From: Heterobilharzia americana
Lineage: Eukaryota; Platyhelminthes; Trematoda; Strigeidida; Schistosomatidae
Assembly (NCBI GenBank): GCA_944470555.2
Contig: OX104134.1
Coordinates: 56,907,890-56,971,889, forward strand
DNA: 64,000 bases
Direction: 5' to 3'
In this document: piece by piece, positions 1 through 11,844 of the stretch
Position numbering within the stretch: the stretch's first letter is position 1
Layout of the letters: the number at the start of each line of letters is the position of its first letter
Program-made: the position numbers and the translations under genes
The notes under the pieces: generated by a model
Seen by the model: the letters and a program-made list of their open reading frames with translations, nothing else
What the model was told of the DNA's origin: nothing
Databases searched by the model: none

Positions 1-228
1 GGACGCCAGGTCAGACAGTGCCTTTCTTTATGTCTGAAATTGGTGCTGGCTAAAAATAGGCGGTTATCTGAGCATAGTTGTAATAGGCGATCACCGTTAT
101 CTGTACGTTCAGCTGGGATTCCGAAAGTGCCACCTAAGTGCCTTTCTGCCTCACTCAGTCTACCCACCTGTATGTTGAGGTCACCTGCAACAACCACTAC
201 GTCCGAACGTTTGGCTTTCGAGAGGTGT
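1..228 (-). mobile_element. RTE (SR2-like) retrotransposon, endonuclease fragment cut by window edge
   Basis: The minus-strand complement matches, almost base for base, the endonuclease region of the better RTE copy at about 25650-25860 (+). Seen directly: the plus-strand shadow translation of positions 40-228 equals that of the complement of 25624-25827 except for a couple of residues. Similarity stops at about 228, so the piece is truncated there; the rest of the element lies off the left edge. No intact ORF remains in the window. It belongs to the endonuclease/exonuclease/phosphatase fold of non-LTR elements. Confidence 0.85.
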
Positions 229-1769
229 GTATCACTTTTCTACTGAACTAACCTAGATCACAGGGAAACGGAAAAGACTTGCTAGAGTGATCTAGCTCCT
301 TTCTGAATCCACGATCTCATACTGTGGTGATTACTGTTACTTAACCATGTATTAGACAGTTACTATTGGCCTTATCCAAAAGAATGTGTAATGATTCCTC
401 TCTTTTCCTATTCATATCATTTGTATTTGTAAATCCGTGGCCCATATAAAGAATTTCCTACTCAACGATGACCTCTAAATGGATCCTGGTGATAGAATCA
501 GTGATTATAACAATCTACACATAAAATGAAGTAGGATATTATTGGCACTGCCAAATGATGTGCCACACAAAACACGCGAATTAACGAGGATGAATGCTTT
601 TCACCGCAAACGACTCGTTCTCGAAAAGGTGACACATTACAATCTAGATTTCCCTTAATGTCATTTCTTGGATCTAAATAATCACTTGACTGGTTTTCCA
701 GACTTTGTAAAAGCCCAGGTCTGTAAGACCAAGAATTTAAACAAATTCCTATTTACTCGCTTTGGCACCATGAATTCGTGGGCTGTGCTAAAAAATTATG
801 AATGCCTTTCGTGCTACACTAGCGTTACCTTAAATCAGTGAGTATTTTGCCAAGAGGCGCACAGATAGCAGGTGCTCTAGGGTATTTAAGTATCAAAGCT
901 AGATATCCCCTGCAGCTCTCATTCTGTAATGCTTTGAACTGAACGACCTTAGTTGCAACACATAAAACTAAATTTGACACTTTTAATGCAAATTTTGAAA
1001 CCAAAAGCCTATTTCAACCATGATAATCTTTCTTTAACCCGTCAGGCACATTAAAAATTATGCGACTATGATCATACTCTTTAGGCTTGCATACGCTGGA
1101 ACGAAGCTAAGCTCTCATTTCTTAGTTGTCAATCCGAGTGACCACCATGCGATCCTTGTGGAAAACCAAAGGGGCACACCAAAAGTAAAAACTCATGTGC
1201 GTTAACACTTCTCCTTTTCAGTCTCTGGTCACCGGAATGCATTACAATTAGAGGTAATCCCATCTGTTGAAAGTATCAACAAAAGGCTATATAGTTACTC
1301 AGAGACCTACGGCTTACACACATCTAACTGGAATACGAACTAGACCGAAGAAATCGACTGCTGACACACTCTTCCAACTATGTTACCCATACACCAGTTT
1401 TCTTTCTGCTGTAATCGTTTGAGCCACTTTCACTCATGATGAATTAGCCTCACTTACCTAAGTTTTGCATATCTTTGGACCCCTCTTGTCTTACCTTAAT
1501 GTAAGTAGACTACCCCGCAGTTCACTTTTCTTTGTCTTTCACTCGCTCCCTCTAAAGACCGGTCCAAACAGCTGCCTGAAAACCTGACAATTGAAGAATC
1601 AAACTGCACCACAGTCCCAGGTAAACTAACCAACATTCAACCTTGTGTTTCGTATATCAGATCTATAGCAGAACAGCCACTTGATGTACAGCATTGGAAT
1701 CCGCCAAAGACCTGTGGCCGTTGCGCATACCAAGAAGCGAGCACAAAGAAATCAACTGGTTTACACAAG
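229..1769. other. Region without recognised gene
   Basis: AT-rich sequence between the truncated RTE and the CR1-like fragment. I see no long ORF, recognisable exon or strong repeat on either strand. Positions 1560-1770 may be decayed upstream sequence of the CR1-like element, but the translation there is not convincing. Confidence 0.4.
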
Positions 1770-2045
1770 CTCATTAAACAGATATTGTTATATACCAACG
1801 AATTGCCAAATATGCTCAACTCTTCGGTACCGTTAGTTGCCGATGATGCAAAGAATAGGAGGGCCGTAGGGAGTGATGCAGATAGGTATGCACTTCAGGC
1901 TGATTTAGATGAATTAGTACGTTGGTCCAAACTTTGGTGCCTGGAAATCAATTCTAACAAAGGTGCAATCATGCACATTGGTCATAGCAATTGTTTCCAG
2001 CATTCCGTTGTAGCGTCAGACACTTCCCCGAAATCAAAAGCCTAG
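1770..2045 (+). mobile_element. CR1-like non-LTR retrotransposon, reverse transcriptase fragment
   Basis: The translation contains YTNELPNML followed by VADDAKN and ADLDELVRWSKLW. This is the palm region around the F/VADD catalytic motif plus the following thumb helix of CR1/Jockey-group reverse transcriptases, as in the schistosome SR1/Perere-3-like families. The first position of the ADD box is V, and reading stops at 2043-2045. The missing downstream portion of the same type of protein reappears at about 3870-4490, so the two may be halves of one element split by later insertion. That is an inference from collinearity. Confidence 0.65.
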
Positions 2046-2059
2046 GGTTTGACGACTTT

Positions 2060-2470
2060 CGACATTGATGCCGACCTTGATAGTTTAACTGGACTCGCTA
2101 ATGTTACATAAACACACGTTTACAGCCAGTGGTGAGTTCCAGTTTGAACACAACAATTGTTACGATCTGCGCAACCACGCCCATAGTGTCAAAATGAAGT
2201 CTTTCAAGTCCTGCTTGCAAGCAAACTTCTTTGCCGTCAAATTCTCTCAGTTGTGGAACAGACTCCCAGCTAAAGTGAAGGCCTCTAAATCAACCTCTGA
2301 ATTTGGTCGGTTACTGGCTGACTTCTTATCATCTGGCGACTTCTACGGCTTATCGAATACACCAACAGTCTCTTCCACGACACTTCGTATACTCGGCTCT
2401 CTTAATGTATAATGAGACAGCGACCACACCTACAATGACCTTTCATACGAAGCGTTGGGGTAACTTTCAC
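2060..2470 (+). mobile_element. Non-LTR retrotransposon 3' end (C-terminal tail of RT ORF)
   Basis: Positions 2101-2412 read as the C-terminal tail common to CR1-like ORF2 proteins: a basic stretch followed by FSQLWNRLPAKVKAS and a final LADFL segment, equivalent to the usual W-N-x-L-P-x-x-V tail. It sits directly after the 1770-2045 RT fragment but skips the intervening protein, so it is a second insertion or an internally deleted copy. The ORF ends at 2412. Family assignment beyond CR1-like is not possible by eye. Confidence 0.55.
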
Positions 2471-3859
2471 AAGTTACCACCTCAAACTAACGGAACATTC
2501 TGACCCACCCAACACGGTAATCAAAAACAGAAGTCCTACACCACATGACAGCAGGAAATTTATATTTTTAAATACTCTACAGAATAAGGATATACAATGA
2601 AAACAAGGGAAGTTAGGTAGGAAGGAACATGAACATAGAAAACACTCTCCTTGTTGAAATTTTTGCTCTCTCTGCCTGCTGCCTTATCTGTGTTTTTCTC
2701 GTTGTAGAAAAATAATTCAGTTCTAAAAGTTGGCTTTGTTGACAACGGAACAGACCATGGCTGAAACTACCCTTCATGGAGGGTAACCAGTTTTACCACG
2801 TTCAGAATACCTAACTACAACAAGCAGAAATAAAAATGTTCACTGGACTACAACTTCATAATTACCAGAATCCAGGGTTTACTCATTATAAAAGTGACCA
2901 GAAAAGTCCAACACTTACCAACTGCAAGGCTATCACGACCCGTGAAAACGAAGGACAAGATGTTCTGGAAGCCCACTTGGTGCATTCAAACAAGTCTGTT
3001 GCTTCTGGATGCTGGAGTTGGAAAAGTGAAGACATTTGGCTTTCAGTCATAATATTCATCAAGATTATGAATCTCTGTTGTGGAATGGTGTTAACATGGA
3101 TGAATTATACAGTCCTGGAATCGTCAATGAAGTACAACATGTAAACAATGTAAACAATATGTAAACTTTTCATCATTATCTCAAGCAAAAATCACAAACT
3201 GTAACAATGAAAGTATTAGCTTCAAACTTTGTTTTTCTCCAGGTAATACCTGTAGTGTTTAGTTACAAACATGCTTTCTTGTTAATGCGAAGACAATACT
3301 TCCACTTGTCTAACTTGTAAATTTGCTGCACACTTATTCTGCTGGGATATTCCATTATATGAACATGCAGCACTTATATCTTCTAGTGACAATAGGTGGG
3401 GACTGAGATTACCATCTATGAAGATGAATGTAATTTGTATATCAACGTGATGAAGCCTGTAAACTGGCTTCCCCCATGTTAAAATCCTTTTTTATAAACA
3501 CGAGAATAAAACATTGATTTATTTATTTATTCATACCTGTAAAAATAGTGTGTGGCTGGATATCCAGGAATAATAATAATTATTATTATTAAGCTGAAGG
3601 CACCCGATCAAGCACCCTCGCCACTTGGCACGCTGTAGTGCTACGTTGCACTCCTCGCATCTGACTCTCTAGCCAGTTAGTTGGAACGCATCGGTATCTT
3701 GGTACAACCACCCAAATATACTATTCCATCCGACTACGCTATCGTGTTCTTCCTTGGTCTCGTATTCGTGGGTATATAACAAGTCTGAATAATTAGTGAC
3801 TGGTCTTTGCGTCTGTCAAGTTCTCAGCAGGACAAATCCTAAACGGTTGATGGTATACC
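2471..3859. other. Unassigned insert between two CR1-like pieces
   Basis: No convincing gene. At 3448-3475 a short stem (AAGCC ... GGCTT) and at 3516-3531 an ATTTATTTATTT-type tail follow an AATAAA-like signal, resembling the 3' untranslated end and simple-repeat tail of a non-LTR element. Positions 3569-3592 hold a short AAT/ATT palindromic run. The open frame at 2836-3144 has no recognisable motif and is probably random. Confidence 0.4.
3569..3592. repeat. Short (AAT)n/(ATT)n palindromic simple repeat
   Basis: A run of AAT units switches to ATT units, making a perfect self-complementary tract of about 24 nt. Confidence 0.8.
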
Positions 3860-4490
3860 GCTACTTCCAGTCCTTGAAATAAAAGACTTGTGTGTCCTCG
3901 TTAGCCGTGATTTGAAAATTTCGGCAAGCTGCAATGCAGCTGCAGCAAGGTGCTTCCGTATATCACCTTCCCTCCTCAGAGCTTTCAAATGTTGTGATCA
4001 GGACATGTTTAGAATACTCTACTCTACTTAAGTTAGACCTCACTTGGAATACTGCATTCGGGCAGCCAGCCCATGCCTAAAGAAGGATGCTGACGCACTC
4101 GATCGCCTTCAAGGGGTAGGCACTGAGCTTGTGGCAGGCCTTTCGACTCTGTCCTATGAGGAACGACTAGATCAGCCAAACGTATTCGCACTGTCTTACC
4201 GTAGAAGACGGGGTGACCTCATACTGGCATTTCGTACTCTTAGTAATGACTTCGGTAATGATATGTCCTACCTTTTCTCTTTTGCTAGGACTGGCTACCC
4301 CTGAGGGCATCACAAGAAAAAATTTTAAAAGCGCGATCGAATCAACTTAGCGCGTATCTGCGTTTCTCCCATCGTGTTGTCAACGTCTGGAACTCCTTAC
4401 CTCAGCAAGTAGTATCAGCACCTGTCAACACATTCAGAGAGAAACTAGATCTTCACAGAGATTTCTTCTGCAAGGATTAACACAGGCCAA
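3860..4490 (+). mobile_element. CR1-like non-LTR retrotransposon, C-terminal and 3' end
   Basis: Three blocks of a CR1-type RT C-terminus are visible. A block at about 3868-3930 resembles the D-L-G-V-x-V-s-x-D-L-K motif. Next comes F-R-I-L-Y-S-T-L then LEYCIRAASPCLKKDADALDRLQ (read in two parts around a premature stop near 4029), with YEERLD and the YRRRRGDLILAFR block at 4044-4304. The last block, RVVNVWNSLPQQVV, lies at about 4370-4415 with a stop near 4480. The coding frame is broken by a stop at about 4302 and a shift afterwards. It is dead and has the same orientation as the 1770-2045 fragment. Confidence 0.75.
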
Positions 4491-6162
4491 CTGGCCTACC
4501 ATCCTCATAAATGAAAGTGAAACTGGATATTGTATATTGGAGCATGAAAGCGTGACCGGATGTTTTAAATTGCTGTAGGTCGGTTTGGTGGTCTAGTGAG
4601 TTTTTTATCACGGATATACCGTTTTGTTTATATATATTCACAGCTAGCATTTTTTGATGTCCGGTACATGCAGCAAAAATGAGCATTGCAGGGAGAGAAA
4701 GCAATAGTAACTCTTATGAGATCTCATACCAGATCTCGAAATCGATTTTGAAATCTCAGCTGGCAGCCATTTCACATGACTTATATGGGGACTAACTCAT
4801 TAGCCTTTACAAGGCATTAGATTTCAAGACCTAGATTAGCGTTAGCTTGCAACCACTGGGTTTGTGTCACATAAAGTCGAAATCGAAATTCACTCAGTAA
4901 CCTTATGGACATTCGTTCAGTAAGCACTGAATCACACTTACTGTATGGGAAGTAGTGATCTTACCTGTGCAAACCTCGGTAGGTTGAGAGATGCTGGAAC
5001 CATTGACTCATCGCTTGAAAGTTATCTCCCTAGACCTATGAGGTACCTCATTTAGTGTTATTCTGCCTCATATTACGTACCCCTGTTTAAACATTCGCAT
5101 AATGTGTAGTTCAGAAATTTTTTAAATCCTAAGTAGTTACAGGCAGTCACCATACTGTCAAGTCAAACTATTTTAACTTTTCAGTAACAAGCTGATTTAT
5201 ATTGTCCATGAAAAAATTGTGCATTGTGGACAGAATCAACTTATTATAAATATATTTGTCATGAAAATCTACACGCAATGATGTCATCTAGTTTTGGTAA
5301 TATTCAGAGGAAAATTACCGTCCGTGTTCATACCAATTGCTAGCCTTCCACATTTACGGATAGGATATATATAGTGTTATTGTTTAATAGGTTTGTCATC
5401 ATTTTTCTCCAGTACCATTTTCCATGTTATTGACATTTACCTACCAAAATTAACGTCATTATGTGTACATATTTATTACAAACATATTTATCATGCAAGT
5501 TATTTAAATCGCTTGTTAATGCCTACTGGGTGTTTCTGACTCATCTTTTCTATAGTGCTTTGAGGTGCTGAAAAGAGGGTGGGGTGTACTCTGTGATTCT
5601 GAAGTAGTAGAAAGACACTTGAAAGGGTGCATTTGACTGCCGCAGACCTACTGAAAGTTTTATCGACGAACTGTCGTGGTTTTCTCACAGCTAACAGTCA
5701 CGTAGGTTGTCCATATCGTTCGGTTCCGTCCGGGGATGGCTACGGCATATTTATTTAATTGTCGTGTTCGTATGTCCCTCTAGTTATCTGATTCTTCACG
5801 GACTGATATCACTACTGAACACTCCATTTCCTACCTATAATGCACAGACAGCATAGTTAATTTAGATGAAGATACTGACAAAATACAGCCGCTTCAAAAC
5901 TCTGCGGAAGCAAAGTTACAAATGCTTGGGTTGCATCACCTCTGGAAAGCGAATCGCCGCTTAGAGGCTGGTGCGAGTTAACAATCCGACTCCAGTTGCG
6001 CAGTCAAGTGACTATGCTCATTCGTCACTTCAATAAAATAATTACGTTTCACAACACAACAACAGTGCATGAATCAAAATCTCACCTTTCCACTAGCTGT
6101 GAAACAGGGAGACGAAGTCTACGTGAAACCTCACATACAACGGCATCAACGTAACCTACCGC
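4491..6162. other. Region without recognised gene
   Basis: AT-rich sequence. The only frames are short (for example complement of 5500-5688) and show no motif, splice context or repeat similarity that I can recognise. Confidence 0.4.
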
Positions 6163-8332
6163 AAAGCACTTTACGAAGAACAGGTGGATAGGAAAAGAAA
6201 GACATCAAATTATATAAATCTGTGTAAGAGAATAAACAGTTTCAAGATAACCGTTAGCACAAATGTTCAGAGATTAGATGCCAAAGACTACATCCACTGA
6301 GATGACGCAAATTGACAAATACCAAACGGGCCTTCCGTATCCGAGCTGAAATTGTGTCAACAACCAACCTATTCGGGCTGATATGACTCCCTAAGTAAGT
6401 GAAATGGTTGACATTCCCTATCACAAAACTGTCACACCCCATATCAGTACATCAAGTAAAAAGGCAATGAGGCGCAAGACGAAGATAAGAGAACGCAGTC
6501 AGAAGGAATATAAAGTACGAGAAGAGAGAAAGGAAGAATGAGGAAGTGGTGAGATTCGGTGTAGCGCCGTTAAGAAGAGGATAATGTGTGTATACATCTG
6601 CGCCACTGACGTCGGTTCTCAGCCATATCACCTAGAGTCTCCAACCCCTGGTTCCTCTTGTCCCACGGACCTCAACCACAATCTACATCGCCCCACATGG
6701 CTCAAACCAACAGTCAGAGACTTCATTCATTGATGCCATGTTTTAGTGTGGCCACCTCGGGCCTTTTTCCAGCCTGGACCCAATTCAACCAACATTGTGT
6801 GACTAGGCATACATAACACGTGTCCCAACCATCTCAGTCTATGGAGGTTCACAACTTCGTCAACCGACTTACCTCTTCTCCCTAAAACTCTACTCCTGAC
6901 CTCTGCGTTACTCACGTGGTGACACCACGGAATACGGCTTGAACTACGAAGGCGACGGTGGTCAAACACCTGAAGCCTTCTCATGTCTTCCACATTCAAT
7001 GGCCATGCTTCACAGCCATACAGTAGAACAAACCGGACTGCTGTGCAGTGTACGCGATTTCTGCTCGACGCGTTCAGAGGACCCTGCATTTGTTAGTGTC
7101 TTCACGTGGCAGGACAATGCATCCTGTATATTCCAAGTCAATCCCGTGCCTTCCAGGGAGTGGATCAATCCCTGTGAAGTCAGAGGGACCTAAGGTTATA
7201 TGCATTAGTGCAGCCATAACGAAATTAAGTAGGAACGGTGGCAGTTGGCATCCCTGCTGGACACCATTAGTTGTCGTCATTTCCGATGACAACTCTCCGT
7301 ATATCCCCTTACATGACTGCATAAGTTCGAGTAGAGAGCTTTGGTTAGCGTTATACATTTGCTCGGTACTCCCTTCACAGTGAGACACCGCAACAACAAC
7401 TCACGGTGGAAATAGTCAAATGCTGTCTTCATGTCAAGAAATATGTTAAGCAAGTGTTGGCCGGCAGTAAGTACACCTATATCCCAAAGCATATTGGAGG
7501 GTGGAAATATGATCGATGCACCCTCGTGCAGGTGTCGAACCCACCTGCTTTCCTCGAGCTTACTGTTCTCAAGCTCCAGTTAGGCGTCGGATAACAATAA
7601 ACCCAAGTATCTTGGACACGATATGACTTAAACCGATCTCCTTACGGTTTTCATAGGAAGACTTCTCTCTCTTCTTATAGTCTGGAATGATCAGAGAAGT
7701 AGACGAGTTTGATGGCACTACCTCTGATCCCCACTCACTACCTATCACCTCCGTCACCTTAAGTAGCAATTTCCTACCTCCATCTTTGGAAACACTAAGT
7801 TGCAAACTGTAAGGTTCAGCTGCGTTGCGTCGTTTCAAGCTCCATAAACCTTTCACAACTTTGACGAGAGCTGGAGGACCGATTAATAAAACAGTGAAAT
7901 TGAGTATAACGATAAGGCATGGATGTATTTGAGATCGATTCTGTATGATATCGCGGATCCCCACCAGGAAGTTTACTTTTCCTCACACTGCTCCGATCAA
8001 CAGTCAGCGAATTAATGAACTGATTCCATATTTTAGTTTGGCTGTCTCTGACCTATTTCTTGCTCTAGCCGACTTACGTTTACCTTGCGAATGTAAAGGT
8101 GACTAGGCATGTGTAACAGGTCTCAGCCATCTGAGTCTATAAAGGTTCGCGACCTAAGTGCGATTCTGCTGAGTCAGACACATTTTGATGAATGTTAGTT
8201 GGAGGCAAACCACAGAAAACCCTGGACCTAGGTTTCGTGCTTTATGGTACTCGCCAGCAAGGCGTATCGTGATGTTGAGTCAGCTAGCTTGGTGGTCACA
8301 TCGCAGTGATCGACAAAGTTTGATCAGCACAT
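6163..8332. repeat. Left arm of a 2.17-kb near-perfect inverted repeat
   Basis: The reverse complement of this segment is repeated at 9675-11844. Paired positions sum to about 18007 over the whole length (for example 6254/11753, 7089/10918, 7964/10043), so there are no net indels. All translated segments are identical except one Leu/Ser difference (a single base near 6324/11683). Similarity ends abruptly inside GATCAGCACAT on the spacer side and fades over a few mismatches at 6163-6180. The arms are made of RTE fragments. Confidence 0.9.
6247..8200 (-). mobile_element. Dead RTE composite (copy 1, left arm)
   Basis: Read on the minus strand, the order is: an RTE C-terminal piece (8200 to about 7875), then RT from motif IIPDYKKREKSSYENR (7700-7630) through FLDMKTAFD and the GVQQGC box to 7074. 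There the catalytic Y-A-D-D is replaced by YTGC. Next come the C-terminal block LLYGCEAWPLNVEDMRRLQ (7089-6727), a 3' UTR to about 6432, and another RTE piece starting VNHFTYLGSHIS (6442-6254). About 80 residues between the YTGC box and the C-terminal block are missing, and several frameshifts separate the blocks. It cannot encode a working enzyme. Confidence 0.85.
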
Positions 8333-9674
8333 TATTGCATTAGTAACTTCACATACCTGGGAAGTCAGGTCAACCGTGCTGGCTCAATGATTGGAATATA
8401 GGCACACATGAAATTGCTCGTATGGTTTTCGCGAAAATACACCACCTGTGGCCCCATTGTGACATTCATTTGTTTACTAATGGTTAAGTGTACTGCTGTC
8501 CGCTATGGTATACCATATGACTATGAAACAACCATTACAGCTGGAGGATATGAAAATACTTTGTGTATTTTACCACCGTTGCCTTCATAGCATAGACCGC
8601 GTATCGTTGTTTCACCACGTCAGTTATATGGGAGTCAGGTGCAGAGTTTTAAGGAGGAAAGGAGTTATTTGATGCGGTTGTGAACCTATATCAGCTCAGG
8701 TGACTGGGACGTGTTACGCATGCCTGATCACTCTTTGCTTCCTCGCTCAATGCTAACTGAAGTAGGTTTAGGGGGTGGTCAGAATAAAACATAGCATCAG
8801 TGCATGATTTATTCGGCTATTGGTCTGATCCATGGGAGCAAATACAGGCTTTCCAGTTACGGTCTGTGTGACAACAGAAGCCAGCGGCGGGAGACTATGG
8901 ATGGCATGGCTCAGAATCGATGTCAGTGGCCTAGATGTATCCACACTTTATCTTAATCGTAATCGTCATACTGAACTCACTAGTGCTTATTCCTCCTTGT
9001 TATCTTATAGCGACTTCCTACCACTTTGACTGATGTCTTCTCTATTTCTTTATCTTTCATTTTAATGCTTTCTTGCTTGATTTTCTGATATAATGGCTGG
9101 TCCTATGTTAATATTTTGTGCCGGGTTCTACTGTGATTTTGTTTATCTGTATCTGTCTTCCAATCTTGTCCGTCTATGTGACCTCACAAACTGTCTTTCC
9201 ATAGGTAGCTTCGCATCATTGTTCGCGATGGGTGAAGTCACTATGATCCGTACCAAGGTAAGGTGTAGGATAGTATGCAAATAAGACAATTCAGTCGTCG
9301 AACTCGTAAACCTTCAGCAGCTGAGGTGACTTACATACAAAGCCACCGTCTACCTCAATGTACAGTGTTAGCGCAGGTAGGTTTGTGTTGGAAGACAATT
9401 AATAATGATCAAACCGATAAACGACACAAGTCCATCAAATCCTTGAATACTTTTCTGAACGGTGTAGGAAGGTTTAGAACTCCTTCCTTTTGAGTGCACT
9501 CCTTTTAACAAAGTGATGCACCTCTTTCAGTGAGAGAAACTGTCATAAGATCACTTGAATGACGGATTTAAATGCCGCCTTCTGGTCAAGAAATGCGTTC
9601 AGTGTCAGGTTATAGTAAATGTACTTACATTAATTGGTCACTTGAAGGTAATCAACTTCATGTTGTCTACTCTT
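8333..9674. mobile_element. Inverted-repeat spacer made of older RTE debris
   Basis: On the plus strand, about 8340-9110 holds a decayed RTE C-terminus: FTYLGSQVNRAGSM near 8350, then C-terminal and 3' UTR sequence matching 27200-27730. Positions 9290-9490 hold a second C-terminal piece (LAQVGLCWKTINNDQTDKRH). On the minus strand, 9495-9665 reads LNAFLDQKAAFKSV, an RT palm block equivalent to FLDIKAAFD. All frames are interrupted. The spacer is thus three unrelated RTE scraps and has no host gene. Confidence 0.65.
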
Positions 9675-11844
9675 ATGTGCTGATCAAACTTTGTCGATCA
9701 CTGCGATGTGACCACCAAGCTAGCTGACTCAACATCACGATACGCCTTGCTGGCGAGTACCATAAAGCACGAAACCTAGGTCCAGGGTTTTCTGTGGTTT
9801 GCCTCCAACTAACATTCATCAAAATGTGTCTGACTCAGCAGAATCGCACTTAGGTCGCGAACCTTTATAGACTCAGATGGCTGAGACCTGTTACACATGC
9901 CTAGTCACCTTTACATTCGCAAGGTAAACGTAAGTCGGCTAGAGCAAGAAATAGGTCAGAGACAGCCAAACTAAAATATGGAATCAGTTCATTAATTCGC
10001 TGACTGTTGATCGGAGCAGTGTGAGGAAAAGTAAACTTCCTGGTGGGGATCCGCGATATCATACAGAATCGATCTCAAATACATCCATGCCTTATCGTTA
10101 TACTCAATTTCACTGTTTTATTAATCGGTCCTCCAGCTCTCGTCAAAGTTGTGAAAGGTTTATGGAGCTTGAAACGACGCAACGCAGCTGAACCTTACAG
10201 TTTGCAACTTAGTGTTTCCAAAGATGGAGGTAGGAAATTGCTACTTAAGGTGACGGAGGTGATAGGTAGTGAGTGGGGATCAGAGGTAGTGCCATCAAAC
10301 TCGTCTACTTCTCTGATCATTCCAGACTATAAGAAGAGAGAGAAGTCTTCCTATGAAAACCGTAAGGAGATCGGTTTAAGTCATATCGTGTCCAAGATAC
10401 TTGGGTTTATTGTTATCCGACGCCTAACTGGAGCTTGAGAACAGTAAGCTCGAGGAAAGCAGGTGGGTTCGACACCTGCACGAGGGTGCATCGATCATAT
10501 TTCCACCCTCCAATATGCTTTGGGATATAGGTGTACTTACTGCCGGCCAACACTTGCTTAACATATTTCTTGACATGAAGACAGCATTTGACTATTTCCA
10601 CCGTGAGTTGTTGTTGCGGTGTCTCACTGTGAAGGGAGTACCGAGCAAATGTATAACGCTAACCAAAGCTCTCTACTCGAACTTATGCAGTCATGTAAGG
10701 GGATATACGGAGAGTTGTCATCGGAAATGACGACAACTAATGGTGTCCAGCAGGGATGCCAACTGCCACCGTTCCTACTTAATTTCGTTATGGCTGCACT
10801 AATGCATATAACCTTAGGTCCCTCTGACTTCACAGGGATTGATCCACTCCCTGGAAGGCACGGGATTGACTTGGAATATACAGGATGCATTGTCCTGCCA
10901 CGTGAAGACACTAACAAATGCAGGGTCCTCTGAACGCGTCGAGCAGAAATCGCGTACACTGCACAGCAGTCCGGTTTGTTCTACTGTATGGCTGTGAAGC
11001 ATGGCCATTGAATGTGGAAGACATGAGAAGGCTTCAGGTGTTTGACCACCGTCGCCTTCGTAGTTCAAGCCGTATTCCGTGGTGTCACCACGTGAGTAAC
11101 GCAGAGGTCAGGAGTAGAGTTTTAGGGAGAAGAGGTAAGTCGGTTGACGAAGTTGTGAACCTCCATAGACTGAGATGGTTGGGACACGTGTTATGTATGC
11201 CTAGTCACACAATGTTGGTTGAATTGGGTCCAGGCTGGAAAAAGGCCCGAGGTGGCCACACTAAAACATGGCATCAATGAATGAAGTCTCTGACTGTTGG
11301 TTTGAGCCATGTGGGGCGATGTAGATTGTGGTTGAGGTCCGTGGGACAAGAGGAACCAGGGGTTGGAGACTCTAGGTGATATGGCTGAGAACCGACGTCA
11401 GTGGCGCAGATGTATACACACATTATCCTCTTCTTAACGGCGCTACACCGAATCTCACCACTTCCTCATTCTTCCTTTCTCTCTTCTCGTACTTTATATT
11501 CCTTCTGACTGCGTTCTCTTATCTTCGTCTTGCGCCTCATTGCCTTTTTACTTGATGTACTGATATGGGGTGTGACAGTTTTGTGATAGGGAATGTCAAC
11601 CATTTCACTTACTTAGGGAGTCATATCAGCCCGAATAGGTTGGTTGTTGACACAATTTCAGCTCGGATACGGAAGGCCCGTTCGGTATTTGTCAATTTGC
11701 GTCATCTCAGTGGATGTAGTCTTTGGCATCTAATCTCTGAACATTTGTGCTAACGGTTATCTTGAAACTGTTTATTCTCTTACACAGATTTATATAATTT
11801 GATGTCTTTCTTTTCCTATCCACCTGTTCTTCTTATAGTGCTTT
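9675..11844. repeat. Right arm of the 2.17-kb near-perfect inverted repeat
   Basis: This is the inverted partner of 6163-8332. It lies 1.15 kb upstream of the AASDH start. The segment 10134 to about 11688 is also present, in inverted orientation, at 17660-19203. Confidence 0.9.
9800..11760 (+). mobile_element. Dead RTE composite (copy 2, right arm)
   Basis: It has the same content as copy 1 but on the plus strand. An RTE C-terminus at 9800-10130 runs directly into the RT of another copy (10140-10933, with YTGC in place of YADD). The C-terminal ORF block follows at 10918-11280, then a tail resembling CIHTLSS and TAA at about 11437. After the 3' UTR (to about 11570) comes the VNHFTYLG fragment (11565-11753). 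Three RTE pieces of one orientation are therefore joined head to tail with internal deletions. Confidence 0.85.

Noticed and set aside
2836..3144. Plus-strand frame of 102 codons
   Set aside because: No family resemblance and no gene context; lies in retroelement-derived sequence.
6939..7383. Plus-strand frames of 84 and 111 codons, repeated at 18269-18713 and mirrored at 10624-11068
   Set aside because: They are antisense shadows of the dead RTE reverse transcriptase; their repetition simply follows the repeat copies.
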